Shown here in pieces: positions 9,420-17,102 of a stretch of 64,000 bases of DNA. Within the stretch, counting starts at the first letter, position 1, and each line of letters starts with the position of its first letter. The position numbers were made by a program, and so were the translations under genes. This DNA comes from Acetobacteroides hydrogenigenes (lineage in GTDB: Bacteria; Bacteroidota; Bacteroidia; Bacteroidales; ZOR0009), in NCBI RefSeq assembly GCF_004340205.1, contig NZ_SLWB01000001.1, positions 434,001-498,000 on the forward strand. The letters run 5' to 3'. The notes below the pieces were generated by a model, which was given only the letters and a program-made list of their open reading frames with translations, did not search any database and had not been told where the DNA came from.

Positions 9420-10073
9420 CTACTTTTTCCGACCTCCCTTGTGCCTTCTTTTGCCAGAACTAGCAGCCGTACTACCAGCTCCACTTGGCTTAAACTCGCG
9501 GGTATCCATAAGCTTAGTATTCAAGTTAAGCCTAATTTTCCCGTCCGAAAGCGACTCCAAATCTCTGATAATGGTTTCATCGCTAACGGCATCCTTATTC
9601 CATGTAAGGTAGGCCTTCTTCATTTGATTTGCCACCGACGTTATGTAGAAAGTCTTTACCGGACCATCCTCCATTTCCGCAACATCTTTAACCATCTGCT
9701 CAATAACTCGACCGTAGTGCTTTATCCTTATAGGATGAGCGGGATAGTCAATTGGTTTAGGAAGCTCATTAATTGTATCTCTACTAGGCTTGGGGTAAGG
9801 AGAGTCGATGTCAATCTTAAAATCCGAAATTACATGAAGATGATCCCAAAGCTTATGCTTAAAATCATTAATATCACGCAAGTGAGGATTAAGATTTCCC
9901 ATCACCGATATTAATATACGAGCCATACGGTTACGCTCCTCTGGGTCTTCTATTGTAGAAACGTAATCAACCATTTTTTGGATATGACGGCCATACTCTG
10001 GGAGGATTAGCTTTTTTCGCTGAGAATTGTAATCCCTAAAATCATTCTCTTCGCTGATATCGATTTGATTCAT
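9420..10073 (-). CDS. DUF4290 domain protein
   Basis: Protein of 217 residues of a family found in Bacteroidota, usually beside murA. It is soluble with no signal peptide. Residues of about 5-180 form the conserved helical domain (LPEYGRHIQKMVDY, then LNPHLRDINDFKHKLWDHL); the last 25 residues are a basic, Gly/Ser/Lys-rich tail ending GGRKK, which could bind nucleic acid or acidic surfaces. Function is unknown. Its constant place in front of murA suggests a link to cell-wall synthesis, but that is inference. Confidence 0.85.
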   Translation of the reverse strand: MNQIDISEENDFRDYNSQRKKLILPEYGRHIQKMVDYVSTIEDPEERNRMARILISVMGNLNPHLRDINDFKHKLWDHLHVISDFKIDIDSPYPKPSRDTINELPKPIDYPAHPIRIKHYGRVIEQMVKDVAEMEDGPVKTFYITSVANQMKKAYLTWNKDAVSDETIIRDLESLSDGKIRLNLNTKLMDTREFKPSGAGSTAASSGKRRHKGGRKK

Positions 10074-10386
10074 AACTACGTTGAGCGTAAATGAAGTGTA
10101 ATTTGCATTCTAATACTGCCTTCAGAGAAAATGCTACAAGGCAATGTGTAGATGGTATACTATAATTTGCAAAAATGAGAAAAAACTTTGATGAAAGCAC
10201 ACTTATCTACTCTTTTTTTACTCTTTAATACGGTCTTCGAGGCATTAACAAGGACACATAAACTATACTTTAGGGTAAGCCTTTAGCCCTAGAATGATCT
10301 CCAGAAAGCACATCTTTTCAGAGCAAAACCTTTTTAACACTAAACTTAATCCAATTACTTTATATTAGCGCGACAAACACCTCCCG
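10074..10386. other. Divergent intergenic region between the DUF4290 gene and hydF
   Basis: 313 bp holding the promoters of both divergent units by position. I find no perfect TAnnTTTG at a suitable distance; a near match with one extra base lies at about 10161-10170. No gene or strong hairpin seen. Confidence 0.5.
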
Positions 10387-11586
10387 ATGACTAAAACACG
10401 CGACAACAAGCCCCATATCGGCATCTATGGCAGAAGAAACAACGGCAAAAGCACTATCATCAACCTAATAGCAGGTCAAGATGTTGCCATTGTTTCCAAT
10501 CATGCAGGCACAACTACCGATCCTGTTAAAAAATCGGTAGAAATCCTAAACCTTGGCCCCATTGTACTAGTAGACACAGCCGGCATTGATGACGAAGGCG
10601 AACTTGGAAAGAAGCGCATAGAAAAAACTCGCGAATCCATAAAAATTGTAGATCTAGCGCTTCTTGTAACTTCCAACAACCAATTTGGCGATTACGAAAA
10701 GAGTTTAATAGACGAGTTCAACGCATACAACACACCATTCATTGTTGTACACAATATGGCAGATGTGGCAAAGGCCTCTGATGCATTTGCCCAAACTTTT
10801 ACCAGCAAAAAAATTCCATTCGTAGAGGTAAGCGCCAGAAACGGAGAAGGCTTCGACAAACTGGTGGAAAACATTAAGGCAAACATGCCCGATTCGGCCT
10901 ACACAACACCATCCATGTTTAAGGGCATCATAAAAAAGAATGACATTGTGCTCCTGATAACACCCATAGACACTGAAGCCCCCGCAGGACGCATGATTCT
11001 TCCACAAGTGCAAGCCATTAGAGACACGTTGGACAATGACGCTGTAGCCATCACGCTAAAAGAAAGCGCCGTAGAGCATTTTTTAAAAACAACAGGAATA
11101 AAACCCGCACTAGCCGTAACTGACAGCCAAATTTTCGACAGAGCAAACACCTTGATCCCAGATGAGATTCCGCTCACCTCGTTTAGCATTACCCTTTCAA
11201 GACTAAAAGGCCCATTCCATGAATTCATAAAAGGAACTCCAAAAATTGCAAATCTCAAAGATGGCGACCGAGTTCTAATCCTTGAAAGTTGTACACACCA
11301 CACCAGCTGCGACGACATTGGCCGTTACAAAATTCCACGATGGATAAAAGAATTCACCGCAAAGCAAGTTGAGTTCGACGTTGTTTCCGGCTTAAGCTCT
11401 CTTAACAGACCTATTTCTGATTACGCAATTGTAATCCAATGCGGCGGCTGTATGATTACCCGAAAACAACTGCATAACAGGCTAAAAGCCGCAATAGAAG
11501 TCGGAATTCCTGTAACAAACTACGGAATGGCAATTGCCTATATAAAAGGAATTTTTGAAAGAGCAACGGCTCCCTTCTCTGAATAA
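10387..11586 (+). CDS. hydF: [FeFe]-hydrogenase H-cluster maturation GTPase HydF
   Basis: Scaffold and GTPase on which the 2Fe subcluster of [FeFe]-hydrogenase is assembled with HydE and HydG before transfer to HydA. N-terminal GTPase domain with P-loop GRRNNGKST near residue 16 and G3 DTAG; the usual NKxD specificity motif is replaced by NMAD. A dimerization domain follows, then the iron-sulfur domain with Cys302, Cys352 and Cys355 (CTHHTSC and CGGC), the expected cluster ligands. 399 residues is a normal length. HydE, HydG and the hydrogenase are not in the window, so the maturation genes are split in this genome. Strong sign of hydrogen metabolism. Confidence 0.95.
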   Translation: MTKTRDNKPHIGIYGRRNNGKSTIINLIAGQDVAIVSNHAGTTTDPVKKSVEILNLGPIVLVDTAGIDDEGELGKKRIEKTRESIKIVDLALLVTSNNQFGDYEKSLIDEFNAYNTPFIVVHNMADVAKASDAFAQTFTSKKIPFVEVSARNGEGFDKLVENIKANMPDSAYTTPSMFKGIIKKNDIVLLITPIDTEAPAGRMILPQVQAIRDTLDNDAVAITLKESAVEHFLKTTGIKPALAVTDSQIFDRANTLIPDEIPLTSFSITLSRLKGPFHEFIKGTPKIANLKDGDRVLILESCTHHTSCDDIGRYKIPRWIKEFTAKQVEFDVVSGLSSLNRPISDYAIVIQCGGCMITRKQLHNRLKAAIEVGIPVTNYGMAIAYIKGIFERATAPFSE

Positions 11587-11629
11587 ATGGAAAAGACAGG
11601 GGCCCCCGCCTTTCCTTCCTATGATTAGG

Positions 11630-12052
11630 TTAAAAGATTTTATATGGCATCAGATTCTTTAGCACATCATAAGCCTTAGCAGCCTCAAAATCCCCTAATG
11701 TTGCCATCTCTTTTATAGATCCATATACAATTAGAGCATACATATAGGCATTTTTAGAGGTAAGAAGCCTATCTTCACTACTCTCTACGGATGGCTCAAC
11801 AAAGGCACTACACAACATAGCAGACTCTCGCATTCCATCAATATCCTTTTTAAAATCGGTACGGCTTACATAGGCTGGCAAAAGCCCTTTCTGAGTTGCG
11901 TATAAGTAAACCATATCAATAAAATGCCGCAGATCGCTAGTAAGGACAAAACCCGATCTAGCACAGCCTCCTGGATCCGGGATATTACCTAAAACACCCG
12001 AATCTTCACATTCTATGTTAGTAAAACCTTGAGTTGATTCCATCTCACGCAT
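11630..12052 (-). CDS. Hypothetical protein, about 140 residues
   Basis: No family recognised. The product is soluble, with mixed charge and several Cys. The ORF can be opened 117 bases further up (to 12169), but that part is low-complexity, Phe/Leu-rich and made of the 21-nt repeat tract, so a start at 12052 (or 12043, starting MESTQG) is preferred. The protein is probably mostly helical (FIDMVYLYATQKG, then AYMYALIVYGSIKEMATLGD). It converges on hydF with a 43-bp gap and lies alone in front of tRNA-His. Confidence 0.55.
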   Translation of the reverse strand: MREMESTQGFTNIECEDSGVLGNIPDPGGCARSGFVLTSDLRHFIDMVYLYATQKGLLPAYVSRTDFKKDIDGMRESAMLCSAFVEPSVESSEDRLLTSKNAYMYALIVYGSIKEMATLGDFEAAKAYDVLKNLMPYKIF

Positions 12053-12115
12053 ATATATTGTTCTTCTAAGAAACAGAATAAAAGCATCTGGAGATAAAAA
12101 AAAGAGAAAAAAAGA

Positions 12116-12178
12116 ACTAACTGGTAGAAATTTACGGATAAGTGGTCGAAATTGGCCGATAACTGGCAACTTGGAGAG
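12116..12178. repeat. Short tandem repeat, three units of 21 nt
   Basis: Units start at 12116, 12137 and 12158; each carries (G/A)(A/C)TAA near its start followed by TGG, and two share TGGT(A/C)GAAATT. Small, but exactly in the 21-nt period of the larger tracts. It lies between the hypothetical gene and the tRNA-His terminator. Confidence 0.55.
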
Positions 12179-12181
12179 AAT

Positions 12182-12214
12182 AAAAAAAGCGCACTTAAAT
12201 CAAGTACGCTTTTA
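12182..12214 (-). terminator. Terminator of tRNA-His
   Basis: On the minus strand, AAAAGCG and AAGT/ACTT arms pair around a five-base loop with one mismatch and end in a run of seven T. It starts about 8 bases after the tRNA 3' end. Confidence 0.75.
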
Positions 12215-12221
12215 GTATCCG

Positions 12222-12296
12222 GGTGGAAGATCGGGCTCGAACCGACGACCCTCAGAACCACAATCTGATGCTCTAACCTACTGAGCTACATCCACC
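12222..12296 (-). tRNA. tRNA-His (anticodon GTG)
   Basis: 75-nt cloverleaf on the minus strand. The D-arm begins TAGCTCAG, the anticodon stem CAGA/TCTG encloses TTGTGGT with anticodon GTG, and the T-loop is GTTCGAG. The extra 5' G opposite C73, the identity mark of histidine tRNA, is present. CCA is not encoded. One T-T mismatch is seen in the acceptor stem. A single-gene unit with its own terminator. Confidence 0.93.
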
Positions 12297-12442
12297 GTGT
12301 TTGTAATTCGAGTGCAAATATACGAACTTTTTCTTTTATTCAAACAGCCCCTTCTTTTTTTTAGGAACACATATAAATCTTCCCGAACAAGAACATTACA
12401 TTTAACTTATAGGCCAACAGTTTGACACATTATAAAAACTAT

Positions 12443-13726
12443 TTAAATCGATTTACCAACCTCCACTTCTGCCTTTTTCACGAAGTAATAGCCATAAATG
12501 CCAAGTATAATATTCAGGAAGCATCCAAAAAGAGCATATGTTTTTACAATAAACAGAACGCTATGGTGCCTAAACACAATGATCCACCCTAATGTTAGGG
12601 CCAGATACAACACCTGCCAAGCCAACATTACACCATTCCTATTTATAGTCGAAAAAGTTGTACCAATACATTTAGAGGAAAAACCAAACACCATTAACGG
12701 GGCCAGATAGCGAGCCATTTCTCCAGCAAACAACCAATCAGGTCCTAGAACAAATCCAAAAATTTCGGGTCCCCAAACCACGATTGGCAAATTCATCAGC
12801 CCTCCCAACAAAAGGCTAAGCAAGTATGCTCGCCGATAAAACCGTTGTTTTGACGAAACAAGAGCCATTTTCTGGAAAAACACAATACTAAAAGAGGAAC
12901 TTACCATATCAAGAGGAACACTAATCATTTTTGAGAATCGTTCGTACAGACCAACAACAGATGCTGAAAAAGCATACGAAAAAGCATAAATGAGCAAATT
13001 TGAAGAAACTGAATTCAAGAATGACACCGGCATAGAATACATCGGGAAACTAGCATACTTAGCCAAAGTTTCCTTAAACTCAGTCCGCTCTACAGCCCTC
13101 AACAATCGACGATCATGCTTCCAAAAGAAGAACAAGCCCTGAACAAGCGCCACTAGTTCCGAAACGACAAAGCCCATCCAAAGACCTGCTATTCCATTGG
13201 CATAAATTACACGAGGAATCCGCACTCCATTAGCAACAACCGTTTGTAAGACCTTACTCTGCGAGGTAAAACCAAAGCGGCTCCTACGAGAAAACCACAT
13301 GCTCAGCATCTGACGAATAGAAAGAAGAAAGCCTAAGATAGGAAGAAGCCAAATCAATTTTGCATAAATGGGGTGAGGAAAAAGAGACAGCAACCTATCG
13401 TATGAGAAGAAAAGAGCCACTGCTACCAATATAGACAGATAAAAAGATAGAATCAGCCCACTTAAAGCCACTTTCAGAGCTTCTCCATTTTTCCGAGGAA
13501 GCATCAATGCGTAGTCGTAACGTCCTGATATAAAAACAGCGATCAACTGAGCAAGTGCCACATAAAGAGCAACGCTTCCAAATTCTTCCGGTGTGTACAG
13601 CCGCGAAAGAACCGGCAATGCCAAAAGGTTAATGGCCATAGAGATGCCATTCCCTGCAAAAAGCTTACCTACATTTTTTGTGAAATCCGATTTAACAAGT
13701 TGCTGTAACTCACCAACACTAATCAT
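12443..13726 (-). CDS. Oligosaccharide flippase family membrane protein (Wzx-like)
   Basis: Polytopic membrane protein of 427 residues with about 12 hydrophobic helices. The first part (KNVGKLFAGNGISMAINL, then LSRLYTPEEFGSVALY) is typical of the polysaccharide_synt/Wzx branch of the MOP superfamily, which flips lipid-linked sugar units across the inner membrane. No glycosyltransferase or polymerase gene is near, so it is an orphan rather than part of an O-antigen or capsule cluster, and its substrate is unknown. A perfect -7 element lies 17 bases upstream of the start. Confidence 0.88.
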   Translation of the reverse strand: MISVGELQQLVKSDFTKNVGKLFAGNGISMAINLLALPVLSRLYTPEEFGSVALYVALAQLIAVFISGRYDYALMLPRKNGEALKVALSGLILSFYLSILVAVALFFSYDRLLSLFPHPIYAKLIWLLPILGFLLSIRQMLSMWFSRRSRFGFTSQSKVLQTVVANGVRIPRVIYANGIAGLWMGFVVSELVALVQGLFFFWKHDRRLLRAVERTEFKETLAKYASFPMYSMPVSFLNSVSSNLLIYAFSYAFSASVVGLYERFSKMISVPLDMVSSSFSIVFFQKMALVSSKQRFYRRAYLLSLLLGGLMNLPIVVWGPEIFGFVLGPDWLFAGEMARYLAPLMVFGFSSKCIGTTFSTINRNGVMLAWQVLYLALTLGWIIVFRHHSVLFIVKTYALFGCFLNIILGIYGYYFVKKAEVEVGKSI

Positions 13727-13742
13727 GCATGCTATTTTTATA

Positions 13743-13751
13743 ACAAATATA
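13743..13751 (-). promoter_or_regulatory. -7 element for the flippase gene
   Basis: TATATTTGT on the minus strand, a perfect TAnnTTTG match, 17 bases before the start codon. Confidence 0.6.
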
Positions 13752-13805
13752 CATTGCTAAAACGAGAAAAGATCGAGTTTTAGGAGTATTCTACCCCCAA
13801 ATGCT

Positions 13806-13814
13806 TATTTTTGC
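13806..13814 (+). promoter_or_regulatory. -7 element that sets the start of the AlkD-like gene
   Basis: TATTTTTGC, a perfect match to TAnnTTTG. It lies inside the longest ORF (which opens at 13801), so the transcript should begin near 13820 and translation at the ATG at 13846. Confidence 0.6.
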
Positions 13815-13845
13815 CAGGCCCCAAAATGAAATAGCACGAGTAATT

Positions 13846-14529
13846 ATGGAGAACAGTATCGCCTTAGAGTTGCTTTCACTCATTCTTAAGCATAAAAGCG
13901 GAGATGTAGTTGACAGCATGTTCAAAAGAGGAATTATATACAAAATAAACTATGGGGTAAACACCCCCATTATAAAAAAGTTGGTTGCGCCTTACTACGG
14001 CAACCATGAGTTGGCAGAAGAGATGTTTGAGATGGACTACAGAGAAGCCAAACTTGCCGCAATTTACATGGAATCACCCCAAGCATTAAGCGCTGAACAA
14101 ATGGATCGATGGTCATCAGACTTCATCAACGACGAAATTGTGGAGCAGGCCGTCATCAACTTATTCTGGAAAAGCAAATACGCCCTATTTAAAGCATCTG
14201 AATGGTCGTTGAGCAACAACGATTTCCTACAAAAAGCAGGGTTGATGATAATTGGTAAAATTGCAGCAGAAAGACCCGAGATCAGAGACGAGATTTTCAC
14301 TCCATATTTCGACATAATAGAAGACTTAGCCGGGACAGCATCATCCCACTCCCGTAGTGCAGCAGCATTTGCCCTGCGCGAAATTGGAAAAAAAAATAAA
14401 GCCTTAAATGCAATGGCTGTCATACTGGCTGACAAATTAGCAAAAAGCGACAACTTTTCGTCCAAATGGATCGCAGAGGAAGTTTCATGGATTCTTTCCG
14501 ACAACGACCTCCAAGAGAAACTCTGTTAG
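13846..14529 (+). CDS. DNA alkylation repair (AlkD-like, HEAT repeat) family protein
   Basis: All-helical protein of 227 residues. The central part, with INLFWKSKYALFKASEWS followed by AGLMIIGKIAAE, lines up with the conserved core of the AlkC/AlkD family, HEAT-like DNA glycosylases that remove alkylated bases. The stretch that in AlkD reads W-x-x-x-D before this core is here NDEIVEQ, so the catalytic Trp/Asp pair appears changed (Glu in place of Asp); activity is therefore uncertain. Start taken at 13846 because of the promoter at 13806. Monocistronic. It could be a non-enzymatic HEAT protein. Confidence 0.72.
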   Translation: MENSIALELLSLILKHKSGDVVDSMFKRGIIYKINYGVNTPIIKKLVAPYYGNHELAEEMFEMDYREAKLAAIYMESPQALSAEQMDRWSSDFINDEIVEQAVINLFWKSKYALFKASEWSLSNNDFLQKAGLMIIGKIAAERPEIRDEIFTPYFDIIEDLAGTASSHSRSAAAFALREIGKKNKALNAMAVILADKLAKSDNFSSKWIAEEVSWILSDNDLQEKLC

Positions 14530-14585
14530 GCATACATTTTGCAATCTTCACCCCTAAAAAAAGACAACTTTAATTCATTTATATC

Positions 14586-15344
14586 ATGTTCAATTCTTCA
14601 AATCCAGTTTTTGGAAAGAACATCTTTGCAAACACCGCTCGCGATTTCACAGGAACAAACACCATGACCGTAAAGGGAACCATGGGTAAGGCCATGCTAA
14701 TGCTTGCCATAGTTATCCTAAGTGCATCGTACACATGGAGCATGGTAATGCAACCCGACACATTGGACGGGGTTAAAACAGCAACCCCATGGATGATTGG
14801 AGGCGCAATTGGCGGCCTAATCACGGGTCTTATCATATCGTTTGCTCCTAAAACAGCAGGATGGCTATCTCCTATCTACGCTATGCTTCAAGGTCTTTTC
14901 CTTGGTGCTATATCTGCATTTTTTGAAGCAACCTACCATGGAATCGTAATGAATGCTGTAGGCTTAACTCTCGCAACTGCATTCCTTCTATTCTTTATTT
15001 ACAGAACTGGCATCATTAAAGTTACCAACAAGTTTCGTGTTGGCATCATTGCTGCTACGGGTGCAATAGCTCTGTTCTACTTCGTCACTTGGATAGTAGG
15101 CATGTTTGGAGGCAACGTCGGCTTCATGATGGACAGCAGCCTTTTAAGCATCGGAATCAGCTTAGTAGTTGTGATTGTTGCTGCACTAAACTTACTTCTT
15201 GATTTTGACTTCATAGAAAAAGGAGAGCAAGCAGGAGCACCAAAGCATATGGAATGGTATGGAGCATTCGGATTAATGGTTACCCTCATCTGGCTTTACA
15301 TTGAAATGCTCAAACTTCTAGCAAAATTATCGCGTAGAGAATAG
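14586..15344 (+). CDS. Bax inhibitor-1/YccA family membrane protein
   Basis: Inner-membrane protein of 252 residues with seven hydrophobic helices, the BI-1 (TMBIM) fold. In this family members are pH-sensitive calcium leak channels or, like E. coli YccA, modulators of FtsH. The N-terminal SSNPVFGKN and TVKGTMGKA segments and the DFDFIEKGEQAGAPKHMEW segment with paired acidic residues near the C-terminus are typical of the bacterial branch. Monocistronic; ftsH is 10 kb away in the same orientation. Confidence 0.92.
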   Translation: MFNSSNPVFGKNIFANTARDFTGTNTMTVKGTMGKAMLMLAIVILSASYTWSMVMQPDTLDGVKTATPWMIGGAIGGLITGLIISFAPKTAGWLSPIYAMLQGLFLGAISAFFEATYHGIVMNAVGLTLATAFLLFFIYRTGIIKVTNKFRVGIIAATGAIALFYFVTWIVGMFGGNVGFMMDSSLLSIGISLVVVIVAALNLLLDFDFIEKGEQAGAPKHMEWYGAFGLMVTLIWLYIEMLKLLAKLSRRE

Positions 15345-15401
15345 GCATACCTGTCAACAAGAATACGCTAAATGATAAAGATACAAAACGCAACTATTTG
15401 T

Positions 15402-15433
15402 TTTGTAAATTAGAAATTAGTGTATAACTTTGC
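15402..15433 (+). promoter_or_regulatory. Promoter of rpmE2 (-33 TTTG, -7 TAACTTTGC)
   Basis: TTTG at 15402-15405 and TAACTTTGC at 15425-15433 are 19 bases apart, matching the Bacteroidota -33/-7 promoter. The ATG at 15478 lies 44 bases downstream, which rules out the longer ORF opening at 15430. Confidence 0.75.
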
Positions 15434-15477
15434 AAGCCGTTAGAAAAGTGACAGAGAAGAGTAAAAAAATTTATACA

Positions 15478-15738
15478 ATGAAACAAGGTATTCACCCTGA
15501 GAACTATCGCGTTGTGGCATTCAAAGATATGTCAAACGAGCAAGTGTTTTTGATGAAATCAACCATCAACACCAAAGAAACCATCGAGATTGATGGCCAA
15601 TCTTATCCTCTCTACAAGCTTGAAATTTCGAGCGCATCTCACCCATTCTTCACCGGCAAGATGAAGCTTATCGACACCGCTGGTCGCGTAGATAAGTTCA
15701 TGAACCGCTACAAGAAGCACTACGACAAGAAGAAATAA
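15478..15738 (+). CDS. rpmE2: Large-subunit ribosomal protein bL31, type B
   Basis: Ribosomal protein of 86 residues at the subunit bridge B1b. Begins [15 protein letters not shown] and contains no cysteine, so it is the zinc-independent type B (C-minus) paralogue, often the only L31 in Bacteroidota. Basic C-terminus KHYDKKK. It has its own promoter and a strong terminator, so it is monocistronic. Confidence 0.96.
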   Translation: MKQGIHPENYRVVAFKDMSNEQVFLMKSTINTKETIEIDGQSYPLYKLEISSASHPFFTGKMKLIDTAGRVDKFMNRYKKHYDKKK

Positions 15739-15763
15739 ACAGGGATCATTTAGCTTATACGTC

Positions 15764-15792
15764 AAAAAAGCTCCGCTTGCGGGGCTTTTTTT
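15764..15792 (+). terminator. Terminator of rpmE2
   Basis: AAAAAAGCTCCGC and GCGGGGCTTTTTT pair (one G-U) around TT, ending in a T run. The next promoter's -7 element starts only four bases later. Confidence 0.85.
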
Positions 15793-15795
15793 ATG

Positions 15796-15804
15796 TACCT
15801 TTGC
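15796..15804 (+). promoter_or_regulatory. -7 element of the GlmU-like gene
   Basis: TACCTTTGC, perfect TAnnTTTG, 21 bases before the start codon; its -33 region falls inside the rpmE2 terminator. Confidence 0.65.
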
Positions 15805-15824
15805 TGGTAAAGTTCAACTAACGC

Positions 15825-17009
15825 ATGGGAATCATTCTTTTTGATGATGAGGCATGGCTTAATCTGAAGCCTCTCTCATTCACACGACCTGTTGCCGAAG
15901 TAAGAGTTGGCATTTTAACCATCAAGGGAAAATGGGCAAAACACCTTGAAGCGGCTCCTTCATACCTTACGCAACCATACCTTTCAAAAAAATATCCTTC
16001 AAAAATTTCGACGGAAAACCTGCTGATAAACGCATCAGTAGTCCCTTCGGCTGCTCTAGTTGAAAGAATTACGCGATTAGAACAAGGACAAGTTCTTACC
16101 AAAGGAAACCTCACAATTGCCGTCAAATGCACGGCTAGTCAAGTTTCAGAATTCAAACCCAGTATCATAAAAGAATTTCAGGTTCGCGAATTTGACGCTG
16201 ACATTGTGCGGATAGCACACCCTTGGGACATATTCTCCCAAAACGCCAACGAGATTGCCAATGACTTCCTGCTGCTCACCCGCAACAGAGAAAGTGCGCC
16301 GATCGATGCCACTAATACACTAATTGGTAATAACATCTTTGTAGAAGAGGGTGCCAAAATAACCTGTGCCATACTCAACTCCACCACCGGCCCAATATAC
16401 ATCGGCAAGCATACCGAAATAATGGAAGGTTCTACAGTAAGGGGACCTTTTGCGCTATGCGACCACAGTTCTCTTAAACTAGGCTCTAAAATTTATGGAG
16501 GCACAACCATAGGTCCTCATTCTAAAATCGGAGGAGAGGTTTCGGAGTCCGTTATTTTTGGATATTCCAACAAGGCTCACGATGGATATCTTGGCAATTC
16601 AGTAATAGGAGAATGGTGCAACTTAGGAGCCAACACAAACGTATCAAATCTAAAAAACAACTTTGCGCTGGTAAAGATGTGGAGCTACAACCAGCAGCGC
16701 TTTATCCAAACAGGGCTGCAGTTTTGCGGCATAATAATGGGAGATTATAGTAAAACTGGCATAAACTCAATGTTTAGTACGGGTACCTCTATTGGAGTTT
16801 GCACAAACTTTTTTGGTTCTGGATTCCCTCGCAATATTATACCATCGTTTGCATGGGGAGGCACGCAAGGCTACATAACCTACAAAAGCAACAACTACAT
16901 TCCTGCAATAAGCGCGACGCTATCAAGACGGTGTCGCGAATTAGACAACGTAGACAAGGAAATTCTAGCCACCGTATTCGAGATGACCGAAAAAGACAGG
17001 TCTTTTTAA
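15825..17009 (+). CDS. GlmU-like putative sugar nucleotidyltransferase
   Basis: Soluble protein of 394 residues of the GlmU-like family common in Bacteroidota. The N-terminal nucleotidyltransferase-like part opens with ILFDDEAWLNLKPLSFTRPV and lacks the canonical LAAGxGTRM loop. From about residue 165 a left-handed beta-helix of hexapeptide repeats appears (GNNIFVEEGAKI, then GSTVRGPFALCDH and GSKIYGGTTIGPHSKIGGEV), as in GlmU acyltransferases and related pyrophosphorylases. A role in making UDP-sugar precursors is probable from family, but the exact reaction is not readable here. It has its own promoter, 93 bp ahead of lon. Confidence 0.82.
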   Translation: MGIILFDDEAWLNLKPLSFTRPVAEVRVGILTIKGKWAKHLEAAPSYLTQPYLSKKYPSKISTENLLINASVVPSAALVERITRLEQGQVLTKGNLTIAVKCTASQVSEFKPSIIKEFQVREFDADIVRIAHPWDIFSQNANEIANDFLLLTRNRESAPIDATNTLIGNNIFVEEGAKITCAILNSTTGPIYIGKHTEIMEGSTVRGPFALCDHSSLKLGSKIYGGTTIGPHSKIGGEVSESVIFGYSNKAHDGYLGNSVIGEWCNLGANTNVSNLKNNFALVKMWSYNQQRFIQTGLQFCGIIMGDYSKTGINSMFSTGTSIGVCTNFFGSGFPRNIIPSFAWGGTQGYITYKSNNYIPAISATLSRRCRELDNVDKEILATVFEMTEKDRSF

Positions 17010-17102
17010 CATCATAGTTTGGCACAGCTATTGCCATACTCCGCAAGAGAAAAACAAGAAAGCAACATGCTGACAAATTGTCGGTAGTCGAATAACATTT
17101 GT

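Noticed and set aside
10160-10240. A 17-codon frame behind a -7-like sequence upstream of hydF
   Set aside because: The -7-like element has one base too many, and so short a peptide without context cannot be supported.
12053-12169. Longer N-terminus of the hypothetical gene at 11.6-12.1 kb, which looks like a membrane segment
   Set aside because: This stretch is the 21-nt repeat plus an A-rich tract; the Phe/Leu run comes from these bases.
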